Source: Leptoclinus maculatus
Taxonomy: Eukaryota > Chordata > Actinopteri > Perciformes > Stichaeidae
Direction: 5' to 3'
Assembly: GCA_032191485.1 (NCBI GenBank)
Contig: JAVDOI010000044.1
Coordinates: 1,256,001 to 1,320,000, forward strand
Length of the DNA stretch: 64,000 bases
Positions 57,400-64,000 of this stretch are shown one piece after another (position 1 is the first letter of the stretch; each line of letters begins with the position of its first letter). The position numbers were made by a program, and so were the translations under genes. The notes under the pieces are model-generated. The model made no database searches. It was not told where the DNA came from and saw nothing but the letters and a program-made list of their open reading frames with translations.

Positions 57400-58350
57400 C
57401 ACACTTCCACCTGTTAACTAACTAATCTTTGGGCTTGGTCTCTCAGCACGATCATCTCCACCCCCAACAGCCTGATGGCTAACCCAGTTATCAGACACGC
57501 GATTGGTGTCTACACTTAAATAAATGAATTGCATGGGTGTCAGTTGGATATGTGTATATGGCTCCTTGGTTGCACCACATTGTTCATACAGCAGTCATAT
57601 GTGCCCTTCTATTGGGTTACGGTTCCAAACCCTTCTATTCAGAACCTATCCATCCAGCACAATAGTCCAAGGGTTTCATCTAGATCCCAACCGTGGTTCC
57701 TCGTGAGGCTCCCAAGGGGGGCCGGGTCTGATGTGGGGGCAACGCAACCCACAGCAATCGTGGTTCACAGTCACAGTGTTTTGAGGTGTGTTGGCTTAAA
57801 GACCTCTTGATTGGATAAAAAGCATTCCCAATGGAACCATTAGTCTTACAAAGAACCCTTCAAAACAAACCCTAACCACTACCCCCCCTTCTCCCAATCT
57901 ATGTAGTCCTATCGAGAGCTGCAGGAACGAGTCCTAATACCCGGAAATGAGTCCGCGTTTTTGCATTAAATTTAAACGTTTTTGGTCTTTGATATAAAAT
58001 GTTTTAACAAACACTCCGGTGAAGCTTTTATGTGTTTTATAAAAGGTGGTTTTAATGAGACGACTAAACGTTCCCCTGGACAGCAGCGATGCAGCTTATA
58101 CTGTATGTCTTGAGCTTTTATTGTGAAAGGTGAAAGGCGCTACTCTCTCTCTCTTCTTGTCCGTCTTCCATTGTTTCTTCAGCTTGGTTACTGACCATTG
58201 TTGTCCACTATTCTTCATGATGCATTGTGGGATACCTTTTAGGAAGAACCCTTTTGCCGCCCTTATTACTAACTGTTATAACACATCATATTATCTTCAC
58301 CATAGTCTGACATTCTTCCCAGTTGTCCTATAAACATGGTATTTTTGAGT
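57400..58350. other. non-coding, nothing firm
   Basis: Around 57600-57690 the phrase CCCTTCTATT occurs twice (57603 and 57630) with inverted GGTTCC-like pieces, perhaps an old repeat. Family D phrase at 58112-58130. No gene is supported. Confidence 0.4.
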
Positions 58351-58810
58351 ACAGTGTTCGGTGGAACTGCCACACGTGCAAAACAAAACCCATAATCTCT
58401 CTCTGCCTTTTTATCATATGACAAAACAGCCAGTGATGTCTCCCATTTAGTAACCGCGTTGATGAGAATCCATTTCTGATTAAGCAAACACTTGCCAAGG
58501 TTTATATTTGGCTTTGCGCATTCAATTTGCTTTACATTTAATACAGTGTCTTTCACCCAGTAACAGAACTGGCTGCCTGCCACCGAGGCTTTTTGATTGG
58601 AATTGAATGCACAGTCATTTTCTCTAATATAAATCAATACTCTCCAAACCTGCCACGGCACACTGCTGATGCTCACTACTGCCCGGTCGCGGTCGGGAGC
58701 ACTAGTGAAACGGTCAAACGGTTGACACATTCTGTGCAGCGAGATTAGTCTTGTTTGTGGAATCTCGGAAAACAAATCACTTAAGAGCCACTCAGACTTA
58801 ATCATATTAC
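58350..58810. promoter_or_regulatory. candidate conserved non-coding region (overlaps long chance frame)
   Basis: Repeat-free sequence with TTTCTGATTAAGC, TTCAATTTGCTTTACATTTA and TTGATTGGAATTGAATGC. A 178-codon minus-strand frame (58269-58805) spans it. It is the longest frame not driven by a repeat. Its peptide has no recognisable domain, and about one frame of that length is expected by chance in six frames of 64 kb. I treat it as non-coding unless conservation shows otherwise. Confidence 0.25.
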
Positions 58811-58889
58811 CTTGCTAAGTAAGAAGTTTTCAGATCCCTTCCTCTGCTCCCAAACTTCTGAAATGTCTGAGTCGAATGTGCGTCGGCTG

Positions 58890-58924
58890 TTTGCCGGCCA
58901 CCGTCTGTTTTGCCGGCCACCGTC
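58890..58924. repeat. 16-bp direct repeat, 19-bp spacing
   Basis: TTTGCCGGCCACCGTC at 58890-58905 and again at 58909-58924, in a GC-rich patch. Confidence 0.9.
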
Positions 58925-58989
58925 GGCCCCGCCGGTGCCGGTCGGCGTCGTCGCGCTGCTCCTTCTGATTCTCGGCGTCTACGCTCCTG

Positions 58990-60480
58990 TTTGAAGTGTG
59001 ATGAGGGTCAAACGGCCGCGGAGTGAATTACAAAGTGAAAGAACCAAACAACCAAATGATCAGACACCAGATCCTCCAGCTGCACCGCGTGTGTTTCACT
59101 CCATTTTCTTTTTTTCCCTTCCTCTGTTTTTTTTTGTTTTTTTCCTTTGTTTTTTTCGCTGCAACAACAGTATTGTTTGCATTAAGGGCCTGGCTGGAGT
59201 AAATGGAGCTGTTTTCAATTAGTTTTCAAAGTGCTTATCCCATTAAAGGTAATGACTTATTGATTTAACGACAGTGGCGCTTTTGGTGTGAAACGTGGTG
59301 CTATTATGACTCTCTCCTCTGTTGTTTGAAAGGGGCCAGCGATAGCGAGCGTCGGGTGAACGCCTTCGGTCTTCAGCCTTCGCCGTGACCATCGCGCTCG
59401 TTGTTTTGTGCCGCGGTCCCCGGGTCATTATCGAGTGGCATAAGTAACTCTGTGCTGGCGGGGGGGGCGGAGCAGGTGATTTTTTTTTTTCTTCGGGCTC
59501 TTTGCCAGCGGTGTCGTCTGGGATCCACGGAGCCATCACAGAGGTGGGAGAGCCTGATGTCATTGTCGATGTTCCCGTGCGTCCCGCAAACCGCAGTGCA
59601 GAGGAAGCGACGGCGGGGCCCCGTGCAAGCTAATGTGCCCGCTGCCTCCCCGTGGGTTCCACTTTGCCATGCAGCCATATGGCCGCGCTCCTCCCCTCAG
59701 TAATCCCTCACTGGTGTCAGCATCCAGCCCAGGAGGGCCACACTTTTGTGTTCTCTCCTTCTCACTCTCCCACTCTTGTCTTGTCTTTTCTCTGCCCCCA
59801 TCCTTCTCGTTCCCTCAGATTATTATTAATTCTTTTTTTGTTCCACACACACACACACACACACACACTTCTTTGGCATTCTCCCTGTCGAACTCCTTTT
59901 GTTTTCGGTCTCATTTGTTCAACCGTGCTAAAGGTTGAAACGTTGTTTTTCAACCTTGACAGAAGTTTCAGAGGCCGAGCAGCTCATCAGTACAGTAATA
60001 TGCGTCCCGCTGAGATAATTGACTTCCACTTATAACTCATCATTGATGGTTGCTACTTGCTAATGCACTGTGTGTCCTCAGTATCTTTAAAAAAAACCAC
60101 TGCGTCAGTTACATTATATCTTTATTGCTGTTATGGAACCTTTAAATATTCTCTACTACCCTTCGATACTCTTGTAGTCTCAGTCATTCTGAGTTCTTAT
60201 CGCTAATTGAGCTCAATAGAAGTGGTATCGCTGCAGCGAGAGGATAACCAGGAGCAATGAGAGGGAGCTTCCTTGTTCCACTGATTCCTTTTCTGCTGGA
60301 GTATGGATATGTACTGGAGCAGGAGGAAGATGCGCAGTTGCTGACAGTCGCTGTTTCAAGTAATGAGACAAGTGATAAGTCAGCCAGCGACCTTGTCTTA
60401 TTCCCTTTGGCCGTCTCGCTCCCATTTCAATCCTAGACTGTAAGCACACTTGCCGGGCCGAGCTCAGCCACGTCTTCATC
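58990..60480. other. non-coding with T-rich and CA tracts
   Basis: T-rich tracts at about 59105-59157 and (CA)n at 59845-59869. No gene is supported. Confidence 0.4.
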
Positions 60481-60489
60481 TCGTAATAA

Positions 60490-60640
60490 GTTATGCTTTA
60501 ACGACCAAAGTAAACAATAACAGCTGGACCGAAGTGCTGAGACAATTAGACAATTCATTAATTAGCGGATCTGGAGAACATTAATTAAAATCGCTGCTAA
60601 TTAATTCATTAATTAATCACAAATCATCCCAGCTTTGCTA
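60490..60640. promoter_or_regulatory. homeodomain-site cluster
   Basis: Within about 150 bp, TAAT/ATTA cores occur more than ten times. The 13-mer AATTCATTAATTA appears exactly twice (60552-60564 and 60603-60615), 51 bp apart, with ACATTAATTAAAATC between. Paired TAAT sites suit dimeric paired-class or Antp-class homeodomain binding. The clustering is seen; regulatory function is inferred. Confidence 0.35.
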
Positions 60641-60664
60641 CACAACATGAACAGAAGAATGCGG

Positions 60665-60990
60665 TCATCTAAACATCACAGCAATATTTTTTTTGAACGT
60701 GTAATTCCCCAAACCCGTGTGCATGAATCTGCTGCTGTTCTGGTTCCTGGTTTTTCCACCAGATGTTTGAACCTGCAGCTGCAGGGATCTCTGCTCCCGT
60801 TCAGCCACGAGAGCGTCGGTTGAGGTCCAACGCTGACGCTGTGTTGATGGTTTTGCATCCCAGAGTTGTTTGATGGGGCTGATGTCAGAGGATCTGTGCA
60901 GACCAGTCAGGTTCTTCTGCACCAAGCTGTTTGTGCATCGTGTTATTGTCATGCTGAAGGGCGTAATATTACGTTCCCATACCATCGTTC
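60665..60990 (-). mobile_element. Tc1/mariner-like transposon fragment, 3' transposase region
   Basis: On the minus strand the blocks CAGCATGACAATAACACGAT, CATCAGCCCCATCAAAC and GACGCTCTCGTGGCTGAACG follow in the order expected for Tc1-like transposase. CACACGGGTTTGGGGAATTA comes after them. The peptide pieces TDALVAERE and HDN...H are recognisable, but the frame shifts between them. It belongs to the same family as 32355-32536 in the opposite orientation. The open frame 60665-60985 is this relic read partly out of the ancestral frame. No terminal repeats remain. Confidence 0.75.
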
Positions 60991-61254
60991 AGTAAATAAC
61001 TCTCAGGCTGATTTGTGTAACAACGTCATTTTTAGGAGACTTGTCTCACAGAAGAAACAGTACGTGACCGATGTCCTTGTACGTTTGGTCATATCAATGA
61101 GCGAACAGTAAAAATGATTTCTTTAGCTGTAAAATGGAAAATAGTGCAGCGGGGCCGACAACGTTCAGACTTCTTTGAGGCATCGATGAATAGAAAAAAG
61201 AGCTTGTTTTGGTAGATTTATTTGGAGGGAACTTGCAGCAGCTCTAGGATGAAG

Positions 61255-61276
61255 CCCCCCCCCCCCCCCCCCCCCC
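61255..61276. repeat. poly(C) tract, 22 bp
   Basis: Twenty-two consecutive C. Confidence 0.95.
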
Positions 61277-61279
61277 GCT

Positions 61280-62268
61280 GTAAACAGAACAGAGACTCAA
61301 ACGTCATCAACAGAAGATCTCCAGTAAAAAGATGCCACAGCAAACACCCAGTTTGATTGCCAGTCTCCGCACCACAGCAATGACTTCTTATCGCCAGAGA
61401 TGGGGACAAAATCAATAAGAGAATGAACATGTGGAGTACCACTTTAAGATACCTCTGATGAGGCCGTCTGCATGTAATGGGAACTTTTTTCCACCCAAAG
61501 AAAAGAACCTTGACTTCTCCCTTTATCTGATTGTCATTTTTAACTGCCTCTGGTGGCTTTTTGAGTCGGCAGGACTCGCCGTGTGAGGAACGCTCGCAGC
61601 TCGTGGAGCCCGTACGCCGTTATTGAACAGCTTGAGTCACTGCTCACTGTCAGCCGGCAACTTGATTTCTGTTTCCCCGAGGAGTGAAAATGAAATTATT
61701 TTTGCGCTCAGTGGGATGTGTGATTGACACCGCCGACGGAAGGCACACGTCTCCTGTATTCTTTAATGCTTCATAATGTCCGTACCAGCTGGTTTTTTTC
61801 ATTTATCGTTATTGTTTAGTTATTATTACTATTCCTTATCTATGCTTTCATTGTGTTCTTCATATGCTATTGATTATTTCATCTCTATTTGTTGGGAATG
61901 AAAGTGCGTTATGTTCTGTTTAGTTTACCTTTTGCCCTCTTCCTGCGCTTCACATGAGCCGGTGCAGATATTACAACCTGCTCTCTACGTCGTTAGCGTC
62001 TGTGATCTGCTGCAAATAATTGTCACAGTTTTCACAGATCAAATTCTGTCACATTGTTCAAGGCAGCTCCTCTACCTGCAGTCGGTAATTCAAGAGATTG
62101 TGACGGCGCTCAGCGTGTGTGAGGTTACATGAACAATGTGAGTGTGTGCATATATACGCTGTCGACCCTGTTCCAGCGCATCCCGGGTCTTTGTGGAGAA
62201 CCTGGTCTGGAGCAGCAGGCCGGGAGTCATCCGGGGGCCAGAGGTCAACAGCAGAGTGAGAATACTCT
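61280..62268. other. non-coding, nothing recognised
   Basis: No gene or shared repeat is recognised. Confidence 0.4.
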
Positions 62269-62333
62269 CACACACACACACATATCACACACACACACAT
62301 ATCACACACACACACATATCACACACACATATA
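62269..62333. repeat. 17-bp CA/CATAT compound minisatellite
   Basis: Three 17-bp units of CA repeats ending in TAT (62269-62285, 62286-62302, 62303-62319), then a shorter unit. G13 follows at 62382-62394. Confidence 0.92.
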
Positions 62334-62399
62334 TACGTGTGTGAAAGTCCGGACCTGCGCCACCTAGTACTAGAAACAACTGGGGGGGGGGGGGAGTAA

Positions 62400-63562
62400 T
62401 GTGCAATATAGTGGAAGATCACGAGGTCGTGTGATAGTAGAGCCGCGAGGTTATGGTCCTATAAATAGACGACAGATGGGTTTCAAAGAGTTTAATGCAA
62501 ATTACAACCGATTCCAGCGCAGAAGGTCCCTCAGAGTGACACATTCACTGCATTTGTTCCTAATATTGCAAAAGAAAGTTTTTAGTAAGAAGTAAATCAT
62601 ATGTTAATTAGCCGTGGAAATACATTTATTCAGCATGTCAAGAAATCTTTCCAAAACAATTCCAAAGAAAAATGACTTCTTTCTTAACTTTTGAAGAGAA
62701 GAACGTAAAAGCCCTGACCTTTAACCTCTGGGAAACAGAACCCCTGAAGTCAGAAGTTTAACATCCTTTAATTCAAGGAGCTGTTCAATAAGTGTTACTC
62801 AGTTGTAAGGTGTATGCTCCCCGTGTCTGTCAAAGACTAATAGGTCTGAGCTGGAACCTGATCATTATGTGCGGTTTGTCAAGTACTTTGTAGGTTTAGG
62901 CTAATCCTCGGGTTTAACCTTAGGCTTAAGTTACTGTGGCGATGGATCAGTTGACGTGTGAGCTCAGTAGCTGCATCCATAACAAAGTTCAATGTAGTAA
63001 GTGGACCTTGACTTCAGGATTAATAGGCGGAACCTTGCAGTTTAATTCCTTTAGTTTGTGTAAGGCTGTGAAGAGAGCTACTGGTGATGAAGATGATGAG
63101 CAGCTGCAGAGGTTCGTCCGTATCATGGCTCTATCTCAGAGTGTATTTTGCACACCAGCCACTGGTTTCAAGTGACAGAAAAAAAAGCCCAAATCCTGTC
63201 TCTTTGATTATGAAGACGTCGCCCTATGCTGCTGAACAACAGGGAGGCGACTGACTCAATCACCAAACTAATGCACTACACATGACCTTTGTTTTTAATT
63301 CTATTAGAGGACAGTCCTCGGAGAGAGAGAGAAAGAAAGTTTGAACGGATGGATCAAGTTGCCTCCGAGAGTCTAAATTAGTCGTACCGTCGCTGAATTT
63401 AATGAAGGCGGTCGAATGCAAATGTGTGACTGTGGGCCGCGTGAGTGAGGGTGTGCTCTGGTGTCTGTCTGCTGTGGCGCGATGATGGATCGGGCTGCCA
63501 GACGACTGGGGTTTCACTAATACTGGAGCCTCTGTAGAAAGAAGGGGAGGCATGCATTAATG
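62400..63562. other. non-coding, nothing recognised
   Basis: No supported gene. GAGA-type run near 63320-63338. Confidence 0.4.
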
Positions 63563-63565
63563 CAT

Positions 63566-64000
63566 GTGTGTGTGTGTGTACCTGCATGTTCAAGTTGAGT
63601 GTGTGTGTGTTTCAGCACAGGTATTTCAGTAGGTCTGAGTGTCGTACACCTGGCAGCTTCAGTGTATTCAGTTCAATGGGTCTCCGCTGTTTAATATCGG
63701 CCTGGTTGTAATAAAAAAATTTAAAAAAAGGAACTCGTTGTGCTTGATGAAAGTGCTTCATCAGTTCTGAGTTTGGACTCGATGCTGAATGTGTTACAGC
63801 AATAATGCATGAGTCATAGGGCTGATATGAACGGGATGCAGCTCACAAACATGTTTTCACTCCAATAAGAAATATCAAGCCCCTCTCGCTTCGGTTCTGG
63901 ACGTTACATCGGATTGTTACATGAGAATCAGTTACGTGCATGCAGTCTATTTTCAAAATAAAGCTCCCTGGTCACAGGAAGCACACAGTTTTTGCATATT
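63566..64000. other. non-coding with short (GT)n tracts
   Basis: GT runs at 63566-63580 and 63600-63611. No gene is seen to the window end. Confidence 0.4.

Noticed and set aside
58269..58805. 178-codon minus-strand frame as a gene
   Set aside because: No recognisable domain, and with a stop frequency near 3/64 roughly one such frame is expected by chance in six frames of 64 kb.
58812..58994. 60-codon frame ending in a hydrophobic stretch (VGVVALLLLILGVY), possible tail-anchored microprotein
   Set aside because: Lies in a GC-rich patch with a 16-bp direct repeat; the short length and lack of context make chance the simplest reading.

Overview
The window looks like nuclear DNA of a ray-finned fish, most likely a percomorph teleost. 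The grounds are dense (GT)n/(CA)n, (GGA)n and poly(G)/poly(C) tracts, hAT and Tc1/mariner transposon fossils of types common in fish genomes, several short interspersed repeats of teleost type, and no bacterial-style gene packing. A run of exactly 200 N at 44035-44234 is a scaffolding gap.

I find no convincing protein-coding exon, rRNA, tRNA or CRISPR array. Every long open frame is explained by a tandem repeat, a homopolymer, the N gap or chance. The window is best read as a gene desert or the inside of a very long intron. Long stretches of non-repetitive, motif-rich sequence have the texture of teleost developmental enhancers (TAAT homeodomain cores, GATA and octamer sites). They lie around 1.56-1.9, 2.93-3.15, 15-16.7, 21.5-22.3, 30.4-31.5, 40.4-40.76, 43.1-43.6, 48.0-48.4, 52.55-53.35, 54.95-55.14, 56.7-56.9, 58.35-58.7 and 60.5-60.64 kb. 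Conservation cannot be seen in one sequence, so these are inferences.

The supported features are mobile and repetitive. A 1.68-kb hAT element (25733-27411) has an exact 8-bp target duplication and the start of a BED-finger exon. A 0.70-kb hAT-like MITE (51516-52214) is nested in an older AT-rich repeat. A hAT end fragment lies at 30795 and two Tc1-like 3' fragments at 32355 and 60665. Another family has four copies (12311, 19280 reversed, 36920, 47180), each with the same CTCF-like site, and a fifth 3'-end copy at 42001. Other families lie at 705/47003, 3617/34300 and 18961/20790/20975/58112. An 18-copy 30-bp minisatellite at about 10801-11340 is open on both strands.

The best leads are the transposon-borne CTCF-like sites, with one convergent pair (12.3 kb forward, 19.5 kb reverse), and the high density of long G/C homopolymers, concentrated from 36 kb onward. 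Next come the block structure of the minisatellite, a perfect ZNF143-type site at 14452, and a homeodomain-site cluster at 60.55-60.62 kb.
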